Source of the DNA: an uncultured Actinomycetes bacterium
GTDB taxonomy: Bacteria > Actinomycetota > Thermoleophilia > Miltoncostaeales > Miltoncostaeaceae
DNA length: 40,528 nucleotides
Assembly (NCBI GenBank): GCA_937871165.1
Contig: CALMXK010000056.1
Location: 1 to 40,528, forward strand
Direction: 5' to 3'
The translations under genes and the position numbers were made by a program. Under the pieces are notes generated by a model, which was given only the letters and a program-made list of their open reading frames with translations, was not told the DNA's origin and did not search any database. This document shows, piece after piece, positions 8,276 to 15,355 of this stretch; position 1 is the first letter of the stretch, and every line of letters starts with the position of its first letter.

Positions 8276-9169
8276 GTGGCTGACCCGTCCGCGGCACCCG
8301 CGTTGGTGTCGGTCGTGATCGTCTCCTACCAGTGTCGCGATCATCTGCTCGACGTCCTTGGGGACCTGGACCTGATCCGACGCTCGATGTCGTTGCAGGT
8401 ACTGCTCGTCGACAACGCCTCCACCGACGGTACGCCCGCGGCCGTTGCCGAGCGCTTCCCCTGGGTGCAGATGGAGGCGTCGGCCGTGAACCACGGATTC
8501 GGAGCGGCCAACAATCGCGCAATTGCGAAGGCCGACGGCGACGTGATCCTGCTGCTCAATCCGGACACCCGGATTACGGCCGAGGCGCTTCAGGCCTGCG
8601 CCACGGAACTTCGCCGTCATCCGACGGTCGGCATCCTGACCCCGCGTGTCGAGGATGAACATGGTCGGATCGATCCGAACTGTCGTCGCGGCTTCCCGAC
8701 ACTGTGGGGTGTGTTCTGCCACGTCACCCGCCTGGACCGCGTGCTGCGCGGGCGGCGGTCGCGGCGCTACACCGTGGGGTGGGTGCGCGACGACGAGATC
8801 GCCGATGTCGAGGCGGTGAGTGGCGCCGTGATGTTCTGCCGGGCGGACGTGCTGCACGAGCTCGGCGGTTTCGACGAGCGCTTTTTCATGTACGGCGAGG
8901 ACATCGACCTGTGCCTGCGTGTCGCCGAACACGGCTGGCGCGTGCAGTACTGGCCACGCACAACGGTGGTTCATCTGGGCGGCAAGTCTGGAATGACGGT
9001 CAAGTCGCGTATCGCCTGGGCGCGCAGCATCGGCGACCTGCATCGCTACCACCGGCCTGGTTGGGACGGCCGCCTGGGTGGGCTCGCGGCAAGCGCCGCC
9101 GGCGGGCTGCTGGCACTCAGTCGGGCCGTCACGGACGCCGCACAGCGTCGCCGAACACCCCGCGGGTAG
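8276..9169 (+). CDS. Family 2 glycosyltransferase, rhamnosyltransferase-like
   Basis: A protein of about 297 residues with the GT-A fold of family 2. It has VSVVIVSYQ at the start, VDNASTDGT (45-53), the DXD-region LLNPDTR (93-99), VSGAVMFCRA (181-190) and the GEDIDLCLR block (207-215) typical of WbbL-like rhamnosyl- and galactofuranosyl-transferases. No membrane helix is evident, so it probably works at the inner face of the membrane in cell-surface glycan assembly. The GTG at 8276 is the start nearest the conserved core; in-frame TTG codons lie just upstream (8246, about 8264), and the frame is open to 8033. The acceptor is unknown. No other glycan genes adjoin it. Confidence 0.88.
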   Translation: MADPSAAPALVSVVIVSYQCRDHLLDVLGDLDLIRRSMSLQVLLVDNASTDGTPAAVAERFPWVQMEASAVNHGFGAANNRAIAKADGDVILLLNPDTRITAEALQACATELRRHPTVGILTPRVEDEHGRIDPNCRRGFPTLWGVFCHVTRLDRVLRGRRSRRYTVGWVRDDEIADVEAVSGAVMFCRADVLHELGGFDERFFMYGEDIDLCLRVAEHGWRVQYWPRTTVVHLGGKSGMTVKSRIAWARSIGDLHRYHRPGWDGRLGGLAASAAGGLLALSRAVTDAAQRRRTPRG

Positions 9170-9174
9170 GTCAC

Positions 9175-9189
9175 CCAACCCCTGGTTGG
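9175..9189 (+). terminator. Short hairpin after the glycosyltransferase
   Basis: CCAACC / GGTTGG pair over a 3-nt loop, 5 nt after the stop codon, without a U-tract. A weak candidate terminator. The rest of the gap to 9343 holds a possible -10 (TACTCT at 9267-9272) and nothing else recognised. Confidence 0.3.
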
Positions 9190-9343
9190 CGGGCCGATGG
9201 TCGCGCACCTGTGGGCCGTGCGTCCAATGGTGAGCCCTCCCTGAAGATCAAGGTTCCCTGCTCAGGTACTCTTTACAACCCTGTCGCAATTCGTGCGACG
9301 GTGCGCGAGAGCGCCCGTCGAGACGACTCCAACCGAGGGCCAG

Positions 9344-10753
9344 ATGCCGAACACACACAGCTATAGCCTCACAATTCGCGCCGAGATCGAGTCAACGATC
9401 GGAAACTTCGGACGCGTCATGGCCGCGATCGGCGAGACCGGCGCGGACATTGGTGGGGTCGACATCGTACGGTCCTCGAAGGGCTCGATCATCCGCGACA
9501 TCGCCATCTCCACGGCGGACGCGGAGCAGGGGCAGAAGGTCGTGGGTGTTCTTGACGCGCTGCCCGGCGTGACGGTGATCTCGGCACACGATCGTGTCAC
9601 CCAGGCCCATGTCGGCGGCAAGATGACGATGGTGAACGCTGCGGCACTGACCAGTCGCGACGACTTGTCGATGGCGTACACGCCGGGTGTGGCCCGCGTG
9701 TGCATGGCGATCCACCACGACGAGGAGCGCACCTGGGATCTCACGATCCGCGGCAACAGCGTCGCGGTCATCACCGACGGCTCAAACGTGGTCGGCCAGG
9801 GTGACCTCGGTCCGCTCGCCGCGCTCCCGGCCGCCGAAGCGAAGTGCATGTTCTTGCGCGAGATGGCGGGCGTGGACGGCTTCCCCCTTCCGCTTGACGA
9901 GAAGGATCCGGACAAGATCGTCGCGACCATCGCCAAGATCGTCTCGGTGTTCGCCGGTGTGCACATCACCGACATGGCGGCGCCGAAGTGCTTCGAGATC
10001 CAGGACAAGCTGCGTGAGGTCATCGACATTCCGGTGATGCACGACATGCAGGGCGGCACCGCCGCGGCGATCCTCGCCGCGCTCATCAATGCGCTCGAAC
10101 TCGCGGGCAAGTCGATGGCGGACGCCACCGTCGTGATCGCCGGGCTCGGCCCGAGCGGTGTGGCGACTGCGCGGCTGCTTCAGGCCGCCGGCGTCGGGGA
10201 GATCATCACCTGCCACCGTGGCGGCGCGCTTCACGCGGGCACCCCGCAGGAGCGTCCCGAGCTGCAGTGGATCGCCGAGAACACGAACCAGAATCGCAAG
10301 GAAGGGTCCGTCAAGGAACTCGTCAAGGGCGCGGACGTGTTCATCGGTCTGTCGGTCCCGGGTGTCATCGACGCCGACGACATCAAGACGATGGCCGACA
10401 AGCCGATCATCCTGGCGCTCGCAATGCCGACGCCGGACGTGAGCCCGGAGGCCGCGGCCGCCGGCGGCGCGTTCGTCTACGGCACCGGCCGTCCGGACCT
10501 TCCCAACCAGATCAGCTCGACGCTCGCCTTCCCGGGAATCTGGCGCGGCGCGCTCGACTGTCGCGCCAAGGACATCGACCGCTCGATGATCATGGCCGCC
10601 GCCAAGGCGATCGCCGCGAGCATGGGTGGCGCGGTCGGTCAGGATCACGTGATCCCCTCGGTGTTCGATCCGCAGCTGGTCCCCGCGGTGGCGAAGGCTG
10701 TGCGCGAGGCGGCGGAAGCCGCCGGCTTGGCCCGCATCACGGCTGCCGTCTAA
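9344..10753 (+). CDS. NAD(P)-dependent malic enzyme with N-terminal ACT domain
   Basis: A 469-residue enzyme that oxidatively decarboxylates malate to pyruvate. Residues 8-82 form an ACT-like domain (YSLTIRAEI then GRVMAAIGE), normally a small-molecule sensor. The malic-enzyme core follows, with SMAYTPGVA around Tyr112, the catalytic lysine region AEAKCMF (Lys167), the metal-binding DMAAPKCFEI and DIPVMHDMQGG segments, and a Rossmann motif GLGPSG in the NAD domain. The C terminus carries PDLPNQISS. The start at 9344 follows GAGGG by 7 nt. The cofactor preference cannot be decided by eye. It ends at a hairpin-rich convergent junction. Confidence 0.93.
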   Translation: MPNTHSYSLTIRAEIESTIGNFGRVMAAIGETGADIGGVDIVRSSKGSIIRDIAISTADAEQGQKVVGVLDALPGVTVISAHDRVTQAHVGGKMTMVNAAALTSRDDLSMAYTPGVARVCMAIHHDEERTWDLTIRGNSVAVITDGSNVVGQGDLGPLAALPAAEAKCMFLREMAGVDGFPLPLDEKDPDKIVATIAKIVSVFAGVHITDMAAPKCFEIQDKLREVIDIPVMHDMQGGTAAAILAALINALELAGKSMADATVVIAGLGPSGVATARLLQAAGVGEIITCHRGGALHAGTPQERPELQWIAENTNQNRKEGSVKELVKGADVFIGLSVPGVIDADDIKTMADKPIILALAMPTPDVSPEAAAAGGAFVYGTGRPDLPNQISSTLAFPGIWRGALDCRAKDIDRSMIMAAAKAIAASMGGAVGQDHVIPSVFDPQLVPAVAKAVREAAEAAGLARITAAV

Positions 10754-10767
10754 TCACGTTTCATGTG

Positions 10768-10799
10768 GGTGGTGCCGGGTCGTGAGGCCGGGCACCACC
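10768..10799 (+). terminator. Hairpin downstream of the malic enzyme
   Basis: A perfect 9-bp stem GGTGGTGCC / GGCACCACC with a 14-nt loop begins 15 nt after the malic enzyme stop. It is the first of three inverted repeats in this 127-nt convergent gap. Confidence 0.55.
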
Positions 10800-10810
10800 G
10801 ACGGGCGTGC

Positions 10811-10849
10811 AGTTAACCGTTCTGGTGTCTGACACCAGAACGGTTAACT
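10811..10849. repeat. Perfect palindrome with 19-nt arms
   Basis: AGTTAACCGTTCTGGTGTC, a single T, then its exact reverse complement. As RNA either strand would form a near-continuous hairpin of about 17-18 bp. It is AT-richer than its surroundings and lies between convergent genes. It could be a bidirectional terminator or a dispersed palindromic repeat of REP type; a genome-wide copy count would tell. Confidence 0.85.
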
Positions 10850-10855
10850 ATTCAT

Positions 10856-10875
10856 CCTGCAATTCGCAGGTTTTT
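10856..10875 (+). terminator. Small U-tailed hairpin terminator
   Basis: CCTGC / GCAGG pair over AATTC and are followed directly by TTTTT, the only textbook intrinsic-terminator layout noticed in the window. The stem is only 5 bp. It abuts the stop codon of the convergent lipoprotein gene at 10881. Confidence 0.5.
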
Positions 10876-10880
10876 GGCCC

Positions 10881-11486
10881 TCAGATCGACTGACCTGTCC
10901 TGTGGGCCGCTGCGCGGTGGCGGTCGGGCAGCTCCTCGGCGCGACGGGCATCCGATTCGGACAGGCAGGCCTTGCCGAATGCGGCGAGCTCGACCGTGAT
11001 CAGGGTGTCGGCCCGTTCATCGGCGGACGCGATCGCCAGACCCATTTCGGCGGAGCTCAGTTCGTCGTTGGCGGTCGTCGTGTCGCGCACCAGGTCGATG
11101 ACACGACGCCATGCGTCACGTGTCGCGCGTGCCGCATGAGCGAGATCTGCCCGGGACGTGACGCACCCTGCCGAGGATCCTTTGGCGGGCGCAGCCGACG
11201 TGGAGACCGCTTCTGCGCGCTCGAGCAACGTCTGGGCGAATCCCGCGAGGCAGATCGCGGTGTCGGCGGAAATGGTCGACCGATCCCGTGCCAGCTCGTC
11301 GCGACACGCGCCGGCGTCTGAAGCGACCTCGACCTCCGCGTCGACGTAGGTGACCAGCGCGGTGAGCGTGGCATCGGTGTCCTGCCGCGTCGTCGACCCA
11401 CATCCGGACGCGAGCAGGACGGCGAGCACGACGAGTGAGCCCCGTGCAACGAGAACGCGCAGACCAGGAATCGTCGGTGTGATCAC
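10881..11486 (-). CDS. Small predicted lipoprotein, function unknown
   Basis: A 201-residue exported protein. A hydrophobic signal (about residues 9-25, LRVLVARGSLVVLAVLL) ends in ASGC, with the lipobox cysteine at 29, so it is probably lipid-anchored on the outer face of the membrane. The mature part is largely helical and rich in Ala, Asp, Glu and Arg, with cysteines near 61, 79, 108 and 174. I do not recognise a family. The start is a GTG at 11486 preceded 8 nt upstream by TACGAT, which points to a leaderless transcript. The downstream neighbour is the palindromic junction and the upstream neighbour is mscL on the same strand. Confidence 0.8.
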   Translation of the reverse strand: MITPTIPGLRVLVARGSLVVLAVLLASGCGSTTRQDTDATLTALVTYVDAEVEVASDAGACRDELARDRSTISADTAICLAGFAQTLLERAEAVSTSAAPAKGSSAGCVTSRADLAHAARATRDAWRRVIDLVRDTTTANDELSSAEMGLAIASADERADTLITVELAAFGKACLSESDARRAEELPDRHRAAAHRTGQSI

Positions 11487-11494
11487 GTCAACCC

Positions 11495-11500
11495 ATCGTA
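11495..11500 (-). promoter_or_regulatory. -10-like TACGAT, leaderless start of the lipoprotein gene
   Basis: On the minus strand TACGAT is followed by 8 nt (GGGTTGAC) and the GTG start. It lies in the 36-nt gap after mscL, so the lipoprotein probably has its own promoter. Confidence 0.55.
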
Positions 11501-11522
11501 CGCGGCGGCCGGTCGGCAGTGC

Positions 11523-11951
11523 TCACGTGATCTGCAACCCGGCGTCCTCGGGATCGGGCGCCTCCGCTTCAACGGCGCTTGTGCAGTGTCGGCACCGGAT
11601 CGCATCGACCGCGATGAACTCCTTGCAGAACGGGCACTCCCGCTGCCCTTGGGCGCGGAAGTTTCCGAGGCCCGCGCGCTTGATCGCCGTGACGATGAGA
11701 AACAGGATTCCGGCAAGGATCACGAAGCTCACGAGCGACGCCAAGAACCTGCCGTAGTGCACCTCGCCACCGTTCAGGCCGAACGTCAGCGACTCCGTGG
11801 ATCCCTGGCCGGTCACTGCGGCGACGACATCCATGATCACGTTGGTGGCGAGCGACTCCACCAGGCCGGCGAACGCCGCGCCGATGATGAAGCCGATCGC
11901 CAGATCGACCAGATTCCCACCGAAGGCGAAGGCCTTGAAGTCCTTCCACAC
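11523..11951 (-). CDS. mscL: MscL-type mechanosensitive channel with C-terminal zinc ribbon
   Basis: A 142-residue protein. Residues 1-48 match the start of MscL (FKAFAFGGNLVDLAIGFIIG, first membrane helix, then the periplasmic loop). A second membrane helix spans about 70-91. MscL channels open under membrane tension to release solutes during osmotic downshock. In place of the usual helical tail there is a zinc ribbon, CPFC (106-109) and CRHC (120-123), then an acidic end. The start is a GTG at 11951 with an excellent ribosome-binding site (AGGAGGTG, 4 nt away), although the frame is open further upstream. It is divergent from the metalloprotease gene. Confidence 0.92.
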   Translation of the reverse strand: MWKDFKAFAFGGNLVDLAIGFIIGAAFAGLVESLATNVIMDVVAAVTGQGSTESLTFGLNGGEVHYGRFLASLVSFVILAGILFLIVTAIKRAGLGNFRAQGQRECPFCKEFIAVDAIRCRHCTSAVEAEAPDPEDAGLQIT

Positions 11952-11955
11952 GGTC

Positions 11956-11963
11956 CACCTCCT
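11956..11963 (-). promoter_or_regulatory. Strong ribosome-binding site deciding the mscL start
   Basis: AGGAGGTG on the minus strand, 4 nt before the GTG. It argues against the longer upstream frame. Confidence 0.8.
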
Positions 11964-12052
11964 CACCCGAATTTTCGACGGCGCATTGTCGCAGCGTCGG
12001 CGGTCGGAGCCCCGGTGATGCCTGCCGAATTTGTTTGCCGACGGCGCCCCGG

Positions 12053-12058
12053 TAGCGT
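12053..12058 (+). promoter_or_regulatory. Possible -10 TAGCGT for the metalloprotease gene
   Basis: TAGCGT is followed by a short leader of about 26 nt that contains GGAGGAAGG before the ATG at 12091. The same TAGCGT hexamer precedes the nuo operon. Confidence 0.45.
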
Positions 12059-12090
12059 CACCGGACCGTCTGACTGGAGGAAGGACGACC

Positions 12091-12714
12091 ATGAATGCTT
12101 TGTGGAAGGGCGCAATCCCGCGCGCCCGGTGGCTGTCGATGGTGGCGATCACCCTGACCGTCGGTGTCGGCTCGGCCAGCGCCAGCCCATTCCTCGGCGT
12201 CAAATGGTCGTCACGGACCGTGACCTACTTCGACGCCACCAACCGCCATTCCGCGGTGGCGGAAGCGGCCGCCCGATGGAACGGCAGTGGAGTGAACGTC
12301 CGCCTGGTTCGCACGACGAGTCGTCGGCGCGCCAACGTCGTGGTGAGTGCGAGTCGCTCCATCTCGGCGTGTGGCGCAGGCGTGACCGACTACACCGCCG
12401 CCAACGGACGGATGCGCCATGCCAACGTGTTGATCTACGGTGGCCGCTGCAGCCGCGAGAACCAGGTGTTCGCGCTCACCCACGAGTTCGGTCACGTCCT
12501 CGGCCTCGGGCATGAGACCACCAGGTGCTCGCTCATGAACCGGTCCGGCAGCGACCGGGGTGGCGACCGGTGTCCGATGCCGCCCTCCTCCTCGGTGTGG
12601 CGCTGCCGGGTGATCGAACAGATCGATGCCCAGCGGGCCGTGCGGCTGTACGGCGGTCGCGCCAAACCGGTGCGGCGCAATCCGTTCTGCCCTGTGCCGG
12701 CAAGGTCGTCATAG
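12091..12714 (+). CDS. Secreted matrixin-like zinc metalloprotease
   Basis: A 207-residue exported protease. An N-terminal signal peptide (basic RAR at 11-13, hydrophobic 15-27, likely cleavage after the Ala-Ser-Ala run near 32) precedes a small catalytic domain. The extended zinc site HEFGHVLGLGH at 131-141 gives three histidine ligands and the catalytic glutamate, and a Met-turn-like CSLMN follows at 146-150. This is the metzincin layout, as in M10 matrixins. Several cysteines (94, 120, 146, 160, 170) suggest disulfides outside the cell. No propeptide with a cysteine switch is evident. The ATG follows GGAGGAAGG by 6 nt. Substrates are unknown. Confidence 0.88.
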   Translation: MNALWKGAIPRARWLSMVAITLTVGVGSASASPFLGVKWSSRTVTYFDATNRHSAVAEAAARWNGSGVNVRLVRTTSRRRANVVVSASRSISACGAGVTDYTAANGRMRHANVLIYGGRCSRENQVFALTHEFGHVLGLGHETTRCSLMNRSGSDRGGDRCPMPPSSSVWRCRVIEQIDAQRAVRLYGGRAKPVRRNPFCPVPARSS

Positions 12715-12727
12715 GCTGATTCACGCC

Positions 12728-12757
12728 GGGCCGCACGCTCCCGTGGGCGTGCGGTCC
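12728..12757. terminator. Bidirectional hairpin between convergent genes
   Basis: GGGCCGCACGC pairs with GCGTGCGGTCC (11 bp, one G-U) over an 8-nt loop. It fills the 44-nt gap between the metalloprotease stop and the stop of the permease on the other strand, so it probably serves both. Confidence 0.65.
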
Positions 12758-12758
12758 G

Positions 12759-13535
12759 CTAATCGATCAGCCGTCGGCCCATCATGCGGATCGGCAGCCA
12801 AAACAGGAGGGCGGTCAGCGCCACCAGCGCGGCGGCGTGCCCGAACGTCAGCCAGCTGACGGTGCCGAGCACCAGGTCGCGAGTGCCCTGGACCATGTGC
12901 GACAGTGGCAGACACCACCCGACGATCTGCGCCCACTGCGGCAGCTGATCGAACGGGAAGAAGATGCCGCCGAACAGGAACATCGGCGTCAGCAGGCCGG
13001 TGAAGAAGATGTTGTAGTGCTCGATGTTGGAGACGGCCGCCGTGTACAGCATCCCGATCACCGCGAAGCACAGGGCGCCGATCACGAACATGACCGGTAC
13101 GAGCAGCGCCCACCAGGAGGCGATCAGGCCGAGGGCTGCCATCACGATGCCGAACACCGTGCCGTAGATGACCCCGCGGGTGGTGGCCCACATGTACTCG
13201 CCAACCACGACGTCACCCACCGACAGGGGGGTGGTGATCGCCGCCGAGTAGACGCGGCGCACGTAGATGCGCACGAAGGCGTTGTAGGTGGTCTCCAGGA
13301 TTGCGCCGAACATGACGCTGGAGCAGGCGACGCCCGGGGCGATGAACTGCACGTAGTCGACGCCGTCGACCGTACGCAGATACGTGCCGAGCCCCATGCC
13401 CATGATCAGCAGGTAGGCGAGCGCCTCGACGAACCTGGGACCGAGTGTGGTGAGGATCGTCTTGCGCCCGATCAGGGCATTTCGCTGCCACATCGCGGCG
13501 GCGGAGCGCAGATGGACCTGGGTGTCGGCCGCCAT
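12759..13535 (-). CDS. ABC-2 type transporter permease
   Basis: A 258-residue integral membrane protein with about six hydrophobic segments. It begins with WQRNALIGRKTILTTLGPR and ends with an arginine-rich RMMGRRL tail. The pattern (LTPMFLFGGIFFPFDQLP, then WCLPLSHMVQGTRDL) is that of the ABC-2 exporter permeases related to NodJ and to polysaccharide or drug exporters. It needs an ABC ATPase partner, and none is encoded nearby in this window. The ATG at 13535 lies 8 nt after the stop of the oxidoreductase gene, so the three minus-strand genes form one operon. The transported substrate is unknown. Confidence 0.88.
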   Translation of the reverse strand: MAADTQVHLRSAAAMWQRNALIGRKTILTTLGPRFVEALAYLLIMGMGLGTYLRTVDGVDYVQFIAPGVACSSVMFGAILETTYNAFVRIYVRRVYSAAITTPLSVGDVVVGEYMWATTRGVIYGTVFGIVMAALGLIASWWALLVPVMFVIGALCFAVIGMLYTAAVSNIEHYNIFFTGLLTPMFLFGGIFFPFDQLPQWAQIVGWCLPLSHMVQGTRDLVLGTVSWLTFGHAAALVALTALLFWLPIRMMGRRLID

Positions 13536-13543
13536 CGCGCCGC

Positions 13544-14494
13544 CTACGGGTTGACGAGCACGAGCTTGCGCCCCGCCGTGCCGGCTGCCTGGCGCATCCA
13601 CGCAACCGGGGCCTCCACCAAGGGAAGCGGCTCGACGGCCAGGCGAATCGCTCCGGCGTGGACCATGGCGAGCAGGTCGTGGTACGAGCGCGCCACGTCG
13701 GCGTGGGCCTCGGTGAACACGCTGAACCCACGGACGTCGAACCGTCCGCCGCGCAGGGATCCGCCCGGGACCGTGGCGGTGGTCGCCGCGGCGTTGCCCA
13801 CCTGGATGAATCTGGCGCGCGGCGCCGCTGCGCCCAGGGCCATCTGGAACGGCGGCCCCCACAGCATGTCGATGATCAGGTCGGCGCCCGGCGCGCAGGA
13901 GTCGCGCAACTCGGTGGCCACGTCGCCGTCACCGATCGCGACGAACCAGTCGGCGCCCAGTCCGAGGGCACGTTCGACGCCCTCCTTGGTTCGCGAGACG
14001 GCAACGATGCGTCCCGCGCCGCTTTGGCGGGCGGTCTGGATGGCCACCTGGCCGACGACGCCGCTCGCTCCGAGCACCAGCACCGTCTCGCCCTCGCGCA
14101 CTTCACCGCGGGTGCGAACACTCATCCACCCGGCGAGCCCTGCGATGCCGTAGGCCGCCGCCGTGGTGTCGTCCACATCGTCGGGCACCGGGATCAGGTG
14201 ACCGTCGGGAACGCTGCAGTACTCGGCGAAGCCGCCGGTGGTGACGATGCCCCAGGCCCTGGTGCCGAGCGGCACGGTGTCCGATTCCACGACTTCGCCG
14301 ACGACCTCGGCGCCGACGATGAACGGCGGATCGGGCATGTCGCCGTAGAAGCGCCCCGATCCGATCGCGAGGTCGACCGGGTTGACGCCGGCGGCAAGCA
14401 TGCGAAGGACGCTGAATCCCGGCTGCCGCCTGGGCTCGTCGACCTCGTGGATTGACGGGGTTGCGCCCCAGGACGTGACCGTCAGTGCTTTCAC
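13544..14494 (-). CDS. Zinc-independent quinone oxidoreductase-like dehydrogenase (MDR family)
   Basis: A 316-residue medium-chain dehydrogenase/reductase. The N-terminal GroES-like half carries GVNPVDLAIGSG and PFIVGAEVVGEV, and the Rossmann half starts with LVLGASGVVGQVA, the NADPH-binding motif. The cysteine/histidine pattern of zinc alcohol dehydrogenases is absent, which fits the quinone-oxidoreductase branch. The start is a GTG at 14494 that overlaps the stop of the TPR gene as GTGA. It sits between a TPR protein and an exporter permease, so its substrate might be related to the exported compound (inference only). Confidence 0.88.
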   Translation of the reverse strand: MKALTVTSWGATPSIHEVDEPRRQPGFSVLRMLAAGVNPVDLAIGSGRFYGDMPDPPFIVGAEVVGEVVESDTVPLGTRAWGIVTTGGFAEYCSVPDGHLIPVPDDVDDTTAAAYGIAGLAGWMSVRTRGEVREGETVLVLGASGVVGQVAIQTARQSGAGRIVAVSRTKEGVERALGLGADWFVAIGDGDVATELRDSCAPGADLIIDMLWGPPFQMALGAAAPRARFIQVGNAAATTATVPGGSLRGGRFDVRGFSVFTEAHADVARSYHDLLAMVHAGAIRLAVEPLPLVEAPVAWMRQAAGTAGRKLVLVNP

Positions 14495-14796
14495 AGGGCC
14501 TCGAGTGCCGTGGCGAAATCGTCCGCCATTCCGGTGTGACCGAACTTTGTCGCCTGATCGATACCGCTCAGATATGCGTCGGCAGCCTCGTCGGTGCGAC
14601 CGAGGTGGGCGAGCGCATCGCCGAGCTTGCCCCACGCGTTGCCCTCATCCTCGGCGAGGGCGAGGTACGCCTGCAGTTCGTGCGCCGCTTCCTCCCACCG
14701 CTTCGCCCGCACAAGTTCGTTCGCGTATCCGTAGCGAGCGCGCGGCTCGTCCGGCTGGTCGGCGGCGAGCGTGCGAAAGAGGTCCAGACGATCCAT
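14491..14796 (-). CDS. Short tetratricopeptide-repeat protein
   Basis: A 101-residue, all-helical protein with two to three TPR-like helix pairs. The clearest are residues around 20-50 (RYGYANELVRAKRWEEAAHE) and 55-85 (AWGKLGDALAHLGRTDEAAD). Such repeats act as protein-binding scaffolds. The ATG at 14796 is chosen over an upstream in-frame start because TAACGT ends 8 nt before it, as at other leaderless genes here. Its stop overlaps the start of the oxidoreductase gene, which makes it the first gene of the operon. Confidence 0.8.
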   Translation of the reverse strand: MDRLDLFRTLAADQPDEPRARYGYANELVRAKRWEEAAHELQAYLALAEDEGNAWGKLGDALAHLGRTDEAADAYLSGIDQATKFGHTGMADDFATALEAL

Positions 14797-14804
14797 CTGC
14801 AGGG

Positions 14805-14810
14805 ACGTTA
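14805..14810 (-). promoter_or_regulatory. -10-like TAACGT, leaderless start of the TPR operon
   Basis: TAACGT on the minus strand, 8 nt before the ATG at 14796, within the 28-nt gap after the cupin gene. It suggests the TPR operon is transcribed separately from the cupin. Confidence 0.5.
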
Positions 14811-14824
14811 GCGGTCCCGGTGGG

Positions 14825-15292
14825 TCACCCGTCCTCACCGTCCCAGTAGTCGAGGATCGGCCCGGGCGGACCGTGAATGATCCGCGTCCCGTCGATGGCG
14901 CTGGCGCTGACCTTTCCCGAGTCCAGGTATTCGACGATGTCCGGGGCCACCATGGAGGACATCATGAGCACGCGGACCGGCGCTGCCGTGTCGTTTCGCA
15001 CCTGGTGCGCGCCGGCGCGTCCGCGGACGAACACCGCCACGTCCCCTTCGGCGAGCACCTGCACACCGTCCGGGGTGCGCAGCGTCGGGGTGCCGCGCAG
15101 CACGATGAGCCACTCTTCGTTGGCGTGGTGGGCGTGGTAGGGCCACAAGCGGTCCCCGGCGGCGAGCTCATAGACGCTTCCGCCGAGCAACTCGGCGCCG
15201 AGTCGAGAGCCAACCCACCCGTCCTTGCTCGTCCAGCCGGGGCGCGTCTCTTCCCCGTCCCATTCGTCGCCGTACAGGTTGAACGTCTTCAT
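14825..15292 (-). CDS. Cupin-domain protein
   Basis: A 155-residue single-domain cupin. The first conserved motif is PYHAHHANEEWLIVLRG, with the metal-ligand histidines and glutamate, and the second is AEGDVAVFVRGRAGAHQV. A C-terminal extension of about 45 residues (SSMVAPDIVEYLDSGK onward) goes beyond the minimal fold. It may be an enzyme or a small-molecule sensor; nothing identifies the ligand. The ATG at 15292 lies 6 nt after TATGCT on the minus strand, and the longer open frame upstream is rejected. It is divergent from a second cupin 63 nt away. Confidence 0.85.
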   Translation of the reverse strand: MKTFNLYGDEWDGEETRPGWTSKDGWVGSRLGAELLGGSVYELAAGDRLWPYHAHHANEEWLIVLRGTPTLRTPDGVQVLAEGDVAVFVRGRAGAHQVRNDTAAPVRVLMMSSMVAPDIVEYLDSGKVSASAIDGTRIIHGPPGPILDYWDGEDG

Positions 15293-15298
15293 GGCGCG

Positions 15299-15304
15299 AG
15301 CATA
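15299..15304 (-). promoter_or_regulatory. -10-like TATGCT, leaderless start of the minus-strand cupin
   Basis: TATGCT, then CGCGCC, then the ATG at 15292. No ribosome-binding site fits. Confidence 0.6.
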
Positions 15305-15343
15305 CGCTGTGGTTTCGGCGACACCACGACCCGGTCCGACCAT

Positions 15344-15349
15344 TAGGCT
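15344..15349 (+). promoter_or_regulatory. -10-like TAGGCT, leaderless start of the plus-strand cupin
   Basis: TAGGCT, then GGACCC, then the ATG at 15356. The GGACCC spacer is identical to that in front of the hydrolase at 2309. The two hexamers of the divergent cupin pair lie only 39 nt apart. Confidence 0.6.
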
Positions 15350-15355
15350 GGACCC

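Noticed and set aside
12837-14153. Plus-strand frame opposite the permease and oxidoreductase
   Set aside because: Its composition (Asp/His/Arg-rich) is that of an antisense shadow, and it crosses two real genes.
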